The translations under genes were made by a program, and so were the position numbers. A DNA stretch of 64,000 bases from Fructobacillus papyrifericola (GTDB taxonomy: Bacteria > Bacillota > Bacilli > Lactobacillales > Lactobacillaceae): contig NZ_JAAMFJ010000001.1 in assembly GCF_018437235.1 (NCBI RefSeq), positions 310,001 to 374,000 on the forward strand, read 5' to 3'. Shown here one piece after another: positions 48,118-56,570 of the stretch. How positions within the stretch are numbered: position 1 is the stretch's first letter; every line of letters begins with the position of its first letter. The notes beneath the pieces were generated by a model. That model searched no databases and was not told where the DNA came from. It worked only from the letters and a program-made list of their open reading frames with translations.

Positions 48118-49743
48118 TTGATTACTGTTTCGGACATGACTTTTTCTTTTTCTGGCAAGAAACTCTACCAGGATGTTAACTTAAAGCTGATTCCAGGCCA
48201 CACCTACGGAATTATCGGTGCCAACGGGGCCGGTAAGTCAACTTTTCTAAAGCTCTTGCAGGGCAAGTTGGAACCAACGGAAGGGTCGATTAACATCACT
48301 TCCGGCGCCCGGATGTCTTCTTTGGAGCAGGACCACTTTGCCTTTGACGAGTCAACGGTAATGGACACGGTCATTCAAGGCCACAAGCGCCTCTACGAAG
48401 TGAAGACGGAAATGGACGCCATCTATGCCAAGCCGGACTTTTCCGATGAAGACGGGGTGCGCGTTGGTGACTTGTCAGCCGAATTCGAAGAATTGGACGG
48501 CTGGAACGTCGAAGCCGAAGCGGCACAACTCTTGACGAAGCTTGGTATCGACGAATCCATGCACTACACTATGATGGGTGAGTTGACGGAAAACGACAAG
48601 GTGAAGGTCCTCTTGGCCCAAGCCTTGTTCGGTAACCCTGACATCTTGGTGCTCGATGAGCCAACCAACGGTTTGGACGTTCAGACGATTTCTTGGTTGG
48701 AAGACTTCCTGGCTGACTTTGAAAACCTGGTCATCGTTGTTTCCCACGATCGTCACTTCTTGAACGTGGTCTCAACGAACATCTTGGATGTTGACTACGG
48801 TAAGATTACGCCCTTCGTTGGAAACTACGACTTCTGGCGTGAATCAGCTGAATTGGCTCAGCGCTTGGCTTCTCAGCAGAACGCTAAGAAGGAAGAGCAG
48901 ATTAAGCAGCTGCAAGAATTCGTGGCCCGTTTCTCGGCCAACGCGTCAAAGTCGAAGCAGGCGACAGCTCGTAAGAAGCAGTTGGATAAGATTACTTTGG
49001 ATGATATCAAGCCTTCATCACGTAAGTACCCTTACATTTCTTTCCCAATTAACCGGGAAATGGGAAACGACTTGGTCAAGGTCGAAGGGATTTCCAAGTC
49101 CATCGATGGTGAAAAAGTCTTAGACAACATCACCTTTACTGGCCGTCCTGGTGACAAGATTGCCATCCTGTCCCGCTCGGATTTGGCCACGACGACTTTG
49201 ATGCAAATCTTGGCCGGCACAATGGAACCGGACTCTGGTTCCGTTACCTGGGGTGTGACGACGTCACAGTCTTACTTGGCAAAGGATCTGAACGACAACT
49301 TCGACGATCAGAACAAGGTCATCTTGGACTGGTTGCGCGACTTTGCCGAAGAGGAACAAAAGGACAACACGTCACTGCGTGGGATGCTTGGCCAGATGCT
49401 CTTTAAGGGTGACGATGCTTTGAAGGAAATCAAGGTGCTTTCCGGAGGAGAAAAGGTTCGTATCGTCTTGGCCAAGATGATGCTTCTAAAGGCCAACGTC
49501 TTGCTTTTGGATGACCCAACCAACCACTTGGACTTGGAGTCCATCCAATCGCTGAACGAGGCCGTGACCGCCTTCAAGGGATCCGTCATTATGACCTCCC
49601 ACGATCACGAGTTCTTGGAAACGACGGCCAACCACTTTGTCGAAGTTTCTAATAAGGGCGTTGTTGACCGCTTGGATACGACTTATGATGAATTCATCAC
49701 GTCGGATTCCATCCAGGCTAAGGTCAAGGCACTGTACGATTAA
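48118..49743 (+). CDS. ABC-F family ATPase (YbiT/YkpA type)
   Basis: 541 residues from a TTG at 48118, chosen because GGAGGGG lies seven bases upstream; an earlier in-frame TTG overlaps that SD. The first ABC domain has Walker A GANGAGKST and Walker B ILVLDEPTN, with its signature region reading ELTENDKVKVLLAQ rather than LSGG. The second has LSGGEKVRIVLAK and LLLDDPTNHLD but a loop SRSDLATTTL in place of Walker A, as tends to occur in YbiT-like proteins. There are no membrane segments. ABC-F proteins act on ribosomes in translation rescue or antibiotic protection. Confidence 0.9.
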   Translation: MITVSDMTFSFSGKKLYQDVNLKLIPGHTYGIIGANGAGKSTFLKLLQGKLEPTEGSINITSGARMSSLEQDHFAFDESTVMDTVIQGHKRLYEVKTEMDAIYAKPDFSDEDGVRVGDLSAEFEELDGWNVEAEAAQLLTKLGIDESMHYTMMGELTENDKVKVLLAQALFGNPDILVLDEPTNGLDVQTISWLEDFLADFENLVIVVSHDRHFLNVVSTNILDVDYGKITPFVGNYDFWRESAELAQRLASQQNAKKEEQIKQLQEFVARFSANASKSKQATARKKQLDKITLDDIKPSSRKYPYISFPINREMGNDLVKVEGISKSIDGEKVLDNITFTGRPGDKIAILSRSDLATTTLMQILAGTMEPDSGSVTWGVTTSQSYLAKDLNDNFDDQNKVILDWLRDFAEEEQKDNTSLRGMLGQMLFKGDDALKEIKVLSGGEKVRIVLAKMMLLKANVLLLDDPTNHLDLESIQSLNEAVTAFKGSVIMTSHDHEFLETTANHFVEVSNKGVVDRLDTTYDEFITSDSIQAKVKALYD

Positions 49744-49750
49744 ACTAGCT

Positions 49751-49776
49751 AAACGAGCGCTCTCGAGCGCTTTTTT
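49751..49776 (+). terminator. Intrinsic terminator after the YbiT-type gene
   Basis: GAGCGCT / AGCGC(TC) GC-rich stem followed by TTTTTT. Confidence 0.85.
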
Positions 49777-49797
49777 GCATAGTAGAGGAGAAGGATT

Positions 49798-50967
49798 ATG
49801 TCCGTTGGAATTGAAGAAATCGCCTTTTATACGCCGGCACTATCGCTTGATATGGTTGCCTTGGCCAAGGCCCGTGACGAAGAACCCGACAAGTACACAA
49901 TCGGCATTGGGCAGACGACCCAGTCGGTCGTTCCAAACTACGAAGATGTCGTGACAATGGGTGTCAACGCCGCCAAGAACTTCATTGACCGAGTTGACCG
50001 GGAAAGCATCGACATGCTTCTTTTTGCCACCGAGTCGGGCGTCGATAATTCGAAATCCGGGGCCATCTTTGCTAAAAACTTTCTTGGACTAAAGGACGGC
50101 ATTCGGGCCATTGAACTAAAGCAGGCCTGCTATGCCGGCACCTTCGCCTTAATGCAGGCCAAGGACTTTGTGACGCTGCACCCGGATAAGAAAGTCTTGG
50201 TGATTGCTTCAGACATCGCTCGTTACGGCTTGAAAACGCCCGGTGAGGTCACGCAGGGGGCCGGTGCTGTGGCCATGCTGGTCTCGACCGAACCAAAGCT
50301 GGCTGTCATCAACGATGACACGGTCTACATGGTCAAGGACGAGCCGGACTTTTGGCGGCCAATTGACTCAGACATCGCTTTGGTCGATGGTCACCAGTCA
50401 ACCGACGTTTATAAGGACATGTTTTTGGAACTCTGGGGCCGCTACAAGCAGGAAAGCGGTTTGTCTTTGAATGACTTTGCCGGCTGGGCCTTCCATATGC
50501 CATACACCAAGATGGCCAAGAAGGCCTTGGACCAAATCCTGCCGGAAGCTTCAGAAGAGGGGCAGGCCTTGTTAAAGGAACGTTTGGCGGCTTCGCAGTA
50601 CTACAACCGCCACGTGGGTAACCTTTATACTGGTTCGCTCTACCTTTCCTTGCTTTCACTGCTGGACCAGTCAACTGGCTTGGTAGCAGGGGACCGCTTG
50701 GGCCTCTTCTCCTTTGGGTCGGGGGCCGAGGCCGAACTCTTCTCCTTAACGCTGCAAGAGGGCTTTGAAAAGGTCCTTTCCAAGCAGGCAACCGAAGCCA
50801 TGCTGGCAGCGCGCAAGCCGCTGTCCATGAGTGAATACGAAGCGGTCTTTTTGGATCAGCGCTTTGATTCAAAGAATACTCAAAAAACGGATGCACCAGC
50901 TGGAACTGGCCGTTGTCAGTTCACGGGCTGGCAGGACCAGTACCGCCAGTACCGAATCGCAAAATAA
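49798..50967 (+). CDS. mvaS: Hydroxymethylglutaryl-CoA synthase
   Basis: 389 residues. Catalytic Cys111 lies in ELKQACYAGTF, the general base Glu80 in FATESGVDNSKS, and the His region in AGWAFHMPYTKMAKKAL. The C-terminal SLLSLLDQST and GSGAEAELFSL blocks match bacterial HMGS. It condenses acetyl-CoA with acetoacetyl-CoA to HMG-CoA, first committed step of the mevalonate route to isoprenoids used by lactic acid bacteria. SD AGGAGAAGG. It is flanked by terminators and is a single-gene unit. Confidence 0.96.
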   Translation: MSVGIEEIAFYTPALSLDMVALAKARDEEPDKYTIGIGQTTQSVVPNYEDVVTMGVNAAKNFIDRVDRESIDMLLFATESGVDNSKSGAIFAKNFLGLKDGIRAIELKQACYAGTFALMQAKDFVTLHPDKKVLVIASDIARYGLKTPGEVTQGAGAVAMLVSTEPKLAVINDDTVYMVKDEPDFWRPIDSDIALVDGHQSTDVYKDMFLELWGRYKQESGLSLNDFAGWAFHMPYTKMAKKALDQILPEASEEGQALLKERLAASQYYNRHVGNLYTGSLYLSLLSLLDQSTGLVAGDRLGLFSFGSGAEAELFSLTLQEGFEKVLSKQATEAMLAARKPLSMSEYEAVFLDQRFDSKNTQKTDAPAGTGRCQFTGWQDQYRQYRIAK

Positions 50968-50974
50968 TTTTTTG

Positions 50975-51006
50975 AAAGCCTTGGTCATGCTGCCGAGGCT
51001 TTTTTG
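50975..51006 (+). terminator. Intrinsic terminator after mvaS
   Basis: AGCCTTGG / CCGAGGCT stem with TTTTTT. Confidence 0.88.
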
Positions 51007-51091
51007 TGTCTTGAAATGTTAACAAAGTCATCCCCAAGTCATTCTTTTTTGTTAAACTAGTTTCAAGACAAAATGAATGAAGGAGTTTATT

Positions 51092-51535
51092 ATGGCAAAA
51101 CGTGTTTACTTAGCAGGACCGTTCTTCTCTGAAACGCAAATCGCACAGGTGAAACGCCTGGAAAAGGCCTTGGCTGACCACCCACAAATCGGTGACGTCT
51201 TTTCACCACGCAAGCACCAGCACGAAGAGTACGAACTCTTCTCACCGGAATGGCAGAAGGTGACTTTTGCATCCGATGTAAAAGCCATTGACGAGGCCGA
51301 TGTGATTGTGGCACTGTCGGACTTTGACGGGGCCGATACGGATTCCGGAACGGCTTGGGAACTGGGCTACGCCTTTGCTAAGCAAATTCCAGTTGTGACC
51401 ATTAAAGAAGACGACGAGACCTTGAACTTGATGTTGGCTAAGTCATTGACGGCTTACTTGCACAAGGTTGAAGACGTTTTGGATTACGACTTTGACAAGC
51501 TGGAAAAAATCCCATACGACGGGGCCGTTATCTAA
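51092..51535 (+). CDS. Nucleoside 2-deoxyribosyltransferase
   Basis: 147 residues from the ATG at 51092 (GAAGGAG SD). The N-terminus RVYLAGPFFSETQ, the DEADVIVALSDF strand and SGTAWELGYAFA (with the nucleophilic Glu) match the family, and the C-terminal YDGAVI resembles the YEGAVY end of the Lactobacillus enzyme. It swaps bases between 2'-deoxynucleosides in purine and pyrimidine salvage. A TTAAACT -10-like element is upstream. N-deoxyribosyltransferases are typical of lactobacilli that cannot rely on full nucleotide synthesis. Confidence 0.88.
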   Translation: MAKRVYLAGPFFSETQIAQVKRLEKALADHPQIGDVFSPRKHQHEEYELFSPEWQKVTFASDVKAIDEADVIVALSDFDGADTDSGTAWELGYAFAKQIPVVTIKEDDETLNLMLAKSLTAYLHKVEDVLDYDFDKLEKIPYDGAVI

Positions 51536-51594
51536 ACGCCTGTTAAATGTATTGGCGGCTGGCCGTCAGTTTGAGCCAGAATAAAGGAGAAATC

Positions 51595-51861
51595 ATGAAA
51601 GCAGTTGTTACCGTAGTTGGACAGGATAAGACGGGTATTGTTGCCGGAATTGCAACGGAATTAGCCGCACACGAAGTCAACATTTTAGACTTGTCACAGA
51701 CGATTATGTCCTCAACTTTTACCATGTCAATGTTGGTTGCCATCAAGGGGGAAGACTCCTTTAACGAAATCCACGCTGCATTGAAGGAAAAGGGCGCAGC
51801 CATGGGCGTTTCCGTCCACGTGCAGCGGGAAGAAATCTTCGATACGATGGCCCACGTGTAA
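51595..51861 (+). CDS. ACT-domain protein (UPF0237)
   Basis: 88 residues from the ATG at 51595 with AAAGGAG upstream. A single ACT domain covers the protein: VVTVVGQDKTGIVAGIATELAAHEVNILDLSQTIM and MSMLVAIKG. ACT domains bind small ligands, often amino acids. It sits 24 bases before the UPF0210 gene, the same pair seen in streptococci and other Firmicutes. It is probably a ligand-sensing partner of the large protein. The pair's function is not known. Confidence 0.92.
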   Translation: MKAVVTVVGQDKTGIVAGIATELAAHEVNILDLSQTIMSSTFTMSMLVAIKGEDSFNEIHAALKEKGAAMGVSVHVQREEIFDTMAHV

Positions 51862-51885
51862 GGACCGAGAACAAAGGATAGACGA

Positions 51886-53229
51886 ATGGAAACAACGCAG
51901 ATTGAAGAAACAATCAAGATGGTCGAAGAGGATAACTTCGACATCCGTACGGTGACAATGGGCATTTCGCTTTTGGACACAGTTGGCGGCAACGTGCAGG
52001 AAACAGCCAAAAACATCTACCAAAAGATTACGACCTATGCCAAGGACCTTGTCAAAGTCGCCGAGCAAATCGAACGCGAGTACGGGGTGCCTATCACCAA
52101 CAAACGAATCTCGGTCACGCCAATTTCACTGGTGGCCGGTTCGGCTGATGAAGAAGAAATCTTGGTCCTGGCCCACGCCTTGGACGATGCGGCCAAAGAA
52201 GTCGGTGTTGACTACGTTGGTGGCTATTCTGCCCTGGTTCAAAAGGGCTTCTCACACGGGGATTTGGCCTTGATCAAGTCCCTGCCACGGGCCTTGACCG
52301 AAACGGACTTGGTGATGTCATCGGTTAACATCGGTTCCTCAAAGGCGGGGATGAACCTGGATGCGGTTAAGTTGATGGGGGAAACGGTCAAGCAGATCAC
52401 CGACTTGTCCGACACAGCCAATGCTAAGATGGTGATCTTTGCAAATGCCGTTGAGGACAACCCCTTCATGGCCGGTGCCTTTCACGGGGTGACGGAATCT
52501 GATGTTGTCATCAACGTCGGGGTTTCTGGACCTGGTGTGGTCAAGCGTGCCCTGGATAAGGTGAAGGGTGAGTCGATTACGACCGTTTCGGAAACGATCA
52601 AGAAGACCGCCTTCAAGATTACCCGTGTCGGGCAACTCGTTGGTTCACTTGCTGCAGAGCGCTTGGGCGTTCCTTTTGGAATCGTTGACCTTTCCTTGGC
52701 ACCAACGCCTGCCCGCGGTGACTCCGTTGCCGAAGTGCTCGAAGCCATTGGTTTGGAACAGGTCGGTGCCCACGGGACAACCGCTGCCTTGATGCTTCTA
52801 AACGATGCCGTTAAAAAGGGTGGCGTAATGGCTGCTCAAGGTGTCGGTGGCTTGTCTGGTGCCTTCATTCCGGTTTCTGAAGACGCTGGAATGATTGATG
52901 CAGTTAAGGCCGGCACGCTTTCTTTGGCCAAGCTGGAAGCCATGACGTCGGTCTGTTCCGTTGGTTTGGACATGATTGCCATTCCTGGCGAAACGCCAGC
53001 AACGACCATTTCCGCCATGATTGCCGACGAAGCGGCCATCGGTATCCAAAACAACAAGACCACGGCCGTTCGTATTTTGCCTACTAACGGTGCCAAAGTC
53101 GGCGACATGATCGACTACGGTGGCCTCCTTGGAACAGCGCCTGTGATGCCAGTCGTTGAAAAGTCTTCAGCGGACTTCGTCAACCGTGGTGGTCACGTGC
53201 CAGCACCAATTCACTCCTTTAAGAACTAA
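51886..53229 (+). CDS. UPF0210 family (DUF711, PFL-like) protein
   Basis: 447 residues. Conserved blocks include [20 protein letters not shown] near the N-terminus, [40 protein letters not shown] and [24 protein letters not shown]. The fold is related to the pyruvate formate-lyase barrel, but the Gly-radical and adjacent Cys-Cys motif are absent, so no PFL activity is expected. The partner is the ACT protein just upstream. Function remains unknown. A strong terminator follows. Confidence 0.92.
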   Translation: METTQIEETIKMVEEDNFDIRTVTMGISLLDTVGGNVQETAKNIYQKITTYAKDLVKVAEQIEREYGVPITNKRISVTPISLVAGSADEEEILVLAHALDDAAKEVGVDYVGGYSALVQKGFSHGDLALIKSLPRALTETDLVMSSVNIGSSKAGMNLDAVKLMGETVKQITDLSDTANAKMVIFANAVEDNPFMAGAFHGVTESDVVINVGVSGPGVVKRALDKVKGESITTVSETIKKTAFKITRVGQLVGSLAAERLGVPFGIVDLSLAPTPARGDSVAEVLEAIGLEQVGAHGTTAALMLLNDAVKKGGVMAAQGVGGLSGAFIPVSEDAGMIDAVKAGTLSLAKLEAMTSVCSVGLDMIAIPGETPATTISAMIADEAAIGIQNNKTTAVRILPTNGAKVGDMIDYGGLLGTAPVMPVVEKSSADFVNRGGHVPAPIHSFKN

Positions 53230-53246
53230 TTCCTTGTTCAATAAAT

Positions 53247-53291
53247 AAAAAAAGCGCGCCTTTGTTGATAGGAGACAAAGACGCGCTTTTT
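53247..53291 (+). terminator. Intrinsic terminator after the UPF0210 gene
   Basis: GCGCG-C-CTTTGT pairs with ACAAAG-A-CGCGC; A-run and TTTTT flanks. Confidence 0.9.
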
Positions 53292-53316
53292 GCTATAGGC
53301 AGGGAAAAAACGGCAA

Positions 53317-53345
53317 CAAAAAAAGACCCAACCGGGTCTTTTTTC
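53317..53345 (-). terminator. Intrinsic terminator after the 82-aa protein gene
   Basis: AGACCC / GGGTCT stem with an AACC loop; seven A on the + strand give a U-run in the minus transcript. Confidence 0.88.
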
Positions 53346-53594
53346 TTAGTGCCGTCGTGATGAACGAGCACCGTAATCGTAACGGTCGTTTTCGACCATC
53401 ACGCGCTTCGTCAACAAGTCCGAAGCTTGGTGGTGTTGGTTTTCGTAGTGACGACCTTCTTCTAGGGCGACACGCTTGTCGCGATTGTTCAAAATGTTAT
53501 CGCGGAAACGGAGGAAGAAGGCAGAAAACTTAACCCGCTTCATCTCCAAGTTGTGGCGCAAGTAATCTGTATTTGAATTAATTGGTAAGTTCAT
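53346..53594 (-). CDS. Hypothetical basic protein, 82 aa
   Basis: The ATG at 53594 (minus) has a perfect AGGAGG seven bases upstream. The protein is basic and hydrophilic (FFLRFRDNILNNRDKRVALEEGRHYENQHHQ; C-terminal DYGARSSRRH), without membrane segments. I recognise no family. The RNA-binding-like charge is only suggestive. It stands alone, divergent from the Xer recombinase gene. Confidence 0.65.
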   Translation of the reverse strand: MNLPINSNTDYLRHNLEMKRVKFSAFFLRFRDNILNNRDKRVALEEGRHYENQHHQASDLLTKRVMVENDRYDYGARSSRRH

Positions 53595-53712
53595 GAGTTT
53601 GCCTCCTAGCACTTCTTTAACTATTTCTACTATACGTCCTGCTTTTACTGATAACTAGGCCTTTTGCCGAATCGTAAGGGTCTTTACTTCTTCTTAAGAT
53701 TTGGATTTTGCG

Positions 53713-53727
53713 TATAATAGGGGTATG
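53713..53727 (+). promoter_or_regulatory. Xer recombinase promoter, predicted leaderless
   Basis: A perfect TATAAT (53713-53718) ends six bases before the ATG at 53725. The AGGGGT between them would lie upstream of, or at, +1. The -35 region is weak. Confidence 0.6.
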
Positions 53728-54648
53728 GAAAAGGAACTGGCACAATACCAATCGTATCTTAATGCGGAACGAGGCTACTCTAACCTGACGGTTCAGGCCT
53801 ATAGCAAGGATATTCAAGCCTTTGTCGATTATTTGAAGGAGAACGGGGGCTTTTCGACTTTTCAAGCCGTCAAGTCCTTAGATGTCCGGGTTTACTTGGC
53901 CAGCCTGTACGAGGCCGTCATGGCCCGAACGACGATTGCCCGCAAGGTATCCAGTCTGAAGAACTTTTATGCCTACTTAGTCAAAGAGGGCTTGGCCCAG
54001 GACAATCCCTTTGAAGGGGTGGCTTTACGCAAGCACCAGGCCCACCTGCCGGAGTTCCTGTATGAAAACGAACTGCAAGAGCTGTTCAAAGTCGCCTATG
54101 ACAAAAAGGACCATCCCCGCTACCGACGCGATACCGCCCTCCTTGAGTTTCTCTTTGCCACCGGCGTTCGTGTTTCGGAGCTTTCGGGTTTGACAGTCGA
54201 TCAGCTTGATTTACGAAACCAACTGGTCTTGGTGCACGGGAAGGGGAATAAGGATCGCTACGTGCCCTTTGGTTCCTATGCGAAGAAGGCCTTAATCGAT
54301 TACATTGAAAACGAACGCCCGGCACTCTTTGCCAAAAACCGCCAGGCTGAAAAACCAGCAGAGCTCTTCTTAAATAATCAGGGTGGGGCCCTGACCTCTG
54401 CTGGGGTTACTTACATTTTGAACCAGCTGATGAACAAGACCTCGTTGACGGCCAAAATCCATCCCCACATGCTCCGGCATACCTTTGCCACGACTTTGTT
54501 AAACCGTGGGGCCGATATGCGAACCGTGCAGGAATTACTGGGGCACGCGAATTTATCGACGACCCAGATTTACACTCACGTTTCAAAGGCGATGCTCCAG
54601 TCTTCTTATCAAAACTATTTTCCAAGGGCCAAACGGGAAAATAAGTAA
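53725..54648 (+). CDS. Tyrosine recombinase XerC/XerD
   Basis: 307 residues from the ATG at 53725, matching the usual Xer N-terminus (ELAQYQSYLNAERGYS-LTVQAY-KD). The SAM-like core-binding domain is at about 1-90. The catalytic residues follow: Arg in GVRVSELSGL, Lys in HGKGNKDRYVPF, HxxR in HPHMLRHTFATTLL, His in LLGHANLSTTQIYTH and the nucleophilic Tyr in that last motif. It resolves chromosome dimers at dif with a second Xer protein elsewhere. Whether it is XerC or XerD is not settled. The mRNA is predicted leaderless. Confidence 0.93.
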   Translation: MEKELAQYQSYLNAERGYSNLTVQAYSKDIQAFVDYLKENGGFSTFQAVKSLDVRVYLASLYEAVMARTTIARKVSSLKNFYAYLVKEGLAQDNPFEGVALRKHQAHLPEFLYENELQELFKVAYDKKDHPRYRRDTALLEFLFATGVRVSELSGLTVDQLDLRNQLVLVHGKGNKDRYVPFGSYAKKALIDYIENERPALFAKNRQAEKPAELFLNNQGGALTSAGVTYILNQLMNKTSLTAKIHPHMLRHTFATTLLNRGADMRTVQELLGHANLSTTQIYTHVSKAMLQSSYQNYFPRAKRENK

Positions 54649-54684
54649 CCGCTTTCAATTGCTTTATTAAGGCGTTTTTCGCTA

Positions 54685-54722
54685 TTGTCAGAATTCGGCT
54701 GAGGGAGTAGAATAGAACTATG
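54685..54722 (+). promoter_or_regulatory. Aldose-epimerase gene promoter, predicted leaderless
   Basis: -35 TTGTCA (54685-54690), exact 17-bp spacer, -10 TAGAAT (54708-54713), then six bases to the ATG at 54720. This is the clearest of the leaderless arrangements because both boxes are strong. Confidence 0.75.
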
Positions 54723-55595
54723 ATAACGTTAGAAAACGACCAACTTATTGTTAAAATCAACCAGCACGGGGCTGAACTCGTTTCGGCTTTCAACAAGGAA
54801 GCCGAGCTGGAGTATATCTGGTACGGCGATCCTATGTACTGGGGCCGGCATGCTCCCAACCTCTTTCCGATTGTTGGCCGCCTGCAGGGGGACCAGTATA
54901 CCTTGGCGGGTCAGACCTACTACATGAACCAGCACGGCTTTGCCCGGAACATGGATTTTGAGATTGTGAAGCAGGATGCTGACTTTGTCCGTTTCTCCTT
55001 ATCTGATTCAGAGGCAACGTGGCGCATCTACCCATTTTCCTTCCAATTTGACGTAATTTTCAAGTTAGTCGGAACGGAACTCTTTGTTGATTACGAGGTT
55101 CATAACCCGGACAAGCAAAAGTCCCTCTTCTTCTCAGTTGGTGGCCACCCGGCCTTCAACCTGCCCTTGGATGGTGGGAAGTTCTCGGATTACTATCTGT
55201 CGGTTAAGCCTGAAAAGGTCTACGACCGGATTCGCCTGGTTGGACCATATTCCAATCCAAACATGCCATCGCCCTTTAACGCCGACATTCCACTCCGTTT
55301 GCGTCAAGAAGACTACCATGACGATGCCATTATCCTGAAGTTGGACCGGCAGAAGGCGACTTTCCTATTAGCCCGCTTGGCCAACCAACACGGCATGGAA
55401 ATGACCGTTGACAATGCCCAGTACCTTGGGATTTGGACGCCTGCTGGAAAGGATGCGCCCTTTATCGCCATCGAACCTTGGTGGGGGATTGCCGATACGG
55501 TTGACGCCACCGGTAACTTCAAGGAAAAGTTTGGAAACAACGTCCTTGCGGCAGGGGATACCTTCAACGGTTCGTACTCAATGAACTTCTTCTAA
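54720..55595 (+). CDS. Aldose 1-epimerase family protein (LacX/YeaD-like)
   Basis: 291 residues, starting MITLENDQLIVKINQHGAELVS as in LacX-like epimerases. The galactose-mutarotase fold shows GRHAPNLFPIVGRL, the His in HGFARN, SVGGHPAFNLP (second catalytic His) and the C-terminal LGIWTPAGKDAPFIAIEPWWGIAD with the catalytic Glu. It interconverts sugar anomers or a phosphorylated sugar in the cytosol. It is a single-gene unit, with no galactose genes nearby. Confidence 0.87.
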   Translation: MITLENDQLIVKINQHGAELVSAFNKEAELEYIWYGDPMYWGRHAPNLFPIVGRLQGDQYTLAGQTYYMNQHGFARNMDFEIVKQDADFVRFSLSDSEATWRIYPFSFQFDVIFKLVGTELFVDYEVHNPDKQKSLFFSVGGHPAFNLPLDGGKFSDYYLSVKPEKVYDRIRLVGPYSNPNMPSPFNADIPLRLRQEDYHDDAIILKLDRQKATFLLARLANQHGMEMTVDNAQYLGIWTPAGKDAPFIAIEPWWGIADTVDATGNFKEKFGNNVLAAGDTFNGSYSMNFF

Positions 55596-55608
55596 CGAAT
55601 AAAAAGGA

Positions 55609-55637
55609 AAAGCCAGTTGCCTAGCAGCTGGCCTTTT
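55609..55637 (+). terminator. Probable intrinsic terminator after the aldose-epimerase gene
   Basis: GCCAGTTGC / GCAGCTGGC 9-bp stem (one G-U), then CTTTT. The following ORF starts within 12 bases, so some read-through is likely. Confidence 0.6.
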
Positions 55638-55648
55638 GTGTGATAACC

Positions 55649-56545
55649 ATGGATTTTTTAACGCTCATTTCAAAAAAAGAAAAAATTAACCAGGCGGCCT
55701 TGGCCGTCCCAATGGCCTTGGGACCAAATGACAAGTTCACGCCATTCAAGAATCGCTTGCAAGAAGAAAAACCGGATGCGGTGATCTGGCAGGCCGATGC
55801 CATTGCTGATGACTTTTCAAAGGAGGTCATTTGGGATCAAGTCAAGCAGGGTGGGGCCCAAGCCGTCGACGAAGGGGAGCTTTCGGCCATGAAGAAGGCT
55901 TCCATGAAGGCCGAACTGGACAAGGCCCACGAGGAATTTTTGGGTAACTGGCCACAAATTCAGCAACAAATTGTCTTAGAACTGGCCCAAAACGCCAAGG
56001 AAACGGTTGGTGACCGTTTCTTAATCCTGGCCTATTCCAACAAGGAAGCGGGCGGCCAGGGAGAAATGGGCCCTGCCGATCAGGCCTTTTTCTTGACCTC
56101 GGCCTTAAAAGTCGCCGGCGACTGCTTTGATGCCGTCTTCATCCCCAATCAATTGGATGAAAACCTGCAAGAAAAGGTGATCGAAGCGGCAAAGGCGGCC
56201 CAGGTTCCCTTCATTGTTAGCACCATTTTGACGGACATGGATCGAGCAGACCTAGAAGAGCAATTCCAAAAAGCCATCAAGTCGGGGGCCGCCTTTTTGA
56301 ACATCGAACTGTCGGCTGACTTCCTTGGGCAATTCGATGTTGCCGATTTGGATGAGCTGCTTGTGACTTTGAAAGAGCAGTATCGCGAGCAGGTTAAGTT
56401 GGTTCTGTCCATGACCGGGCTACTCACCAAGGACCAACTCGAATCCTGGTTGGTTTTGCCTTCGGCCTTTGTTACCCTGGCCTTGTCCGAACAGTATCAA
56501 ACACCAATGGTTCAATCGACTATCAAGGAGCTGGGTTGGAATTAA
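55649..56545 (+). CDS. Type I 3-dehydroquinate dehydratase-like protein lacking catalytic residues
   Basis: 298 residues from the ATG at 55649 (GTG at 55640 also possible; no SD seen). The order of blocks follows AroD: LAVPMALG, AVIWQAD (EWRxD in AroD), AYSNKEAGGQG (RxxxEGG), FDAVFIPNQL (DxExD-type strand), FIVSTILTD (S-x-HD, catalytic His replaced), AAFLNIELS (ADxxKxA, Schiff-base Lys replaced by Glu) and VLSMTGLLTKDQLE (MSMG). All three catalytic positions appear changed, so it may be a pseudoenzyme or have a new activity. The family link is a pattern-level reading, moderate. Confidence 0.6.
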   Translation: MDFLTLISKKEKINQAALAVPMALGPNDKFTPFKNRLQEEKPDAVIWQADAIADDFSKEVIWDQVKQGGAQAVDEGELSAMKKASMKAELDKAHEEFLGNWPQIQQQIVLELAQNAKETVGDRFLILAYSNKEAGGQGEMGPADQAFFLTSALKVAGDCFDAVFIPNQLDENLQEKVIEAAKAAQVPFIVSTILTDMDRADLEEQFQKAIKSGAAFLNIELSADFLGQFDVADLDELLVTLKEQYREQVKLVLSMTGLLTKDQLESWLVLPSAFVTLALSEQYQTPMVQSTIKELGWN

Positions 56546-56570
56546 TTTCCTATAAAAGTTGCAGGGGATG

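Noticed and set aside
51886-53229. Active pyruvate formate-lyase
   Set aside because: The UPF0210 protein lacks the C-terminal glycine-radical motif and the adjacent active-site cysteines.
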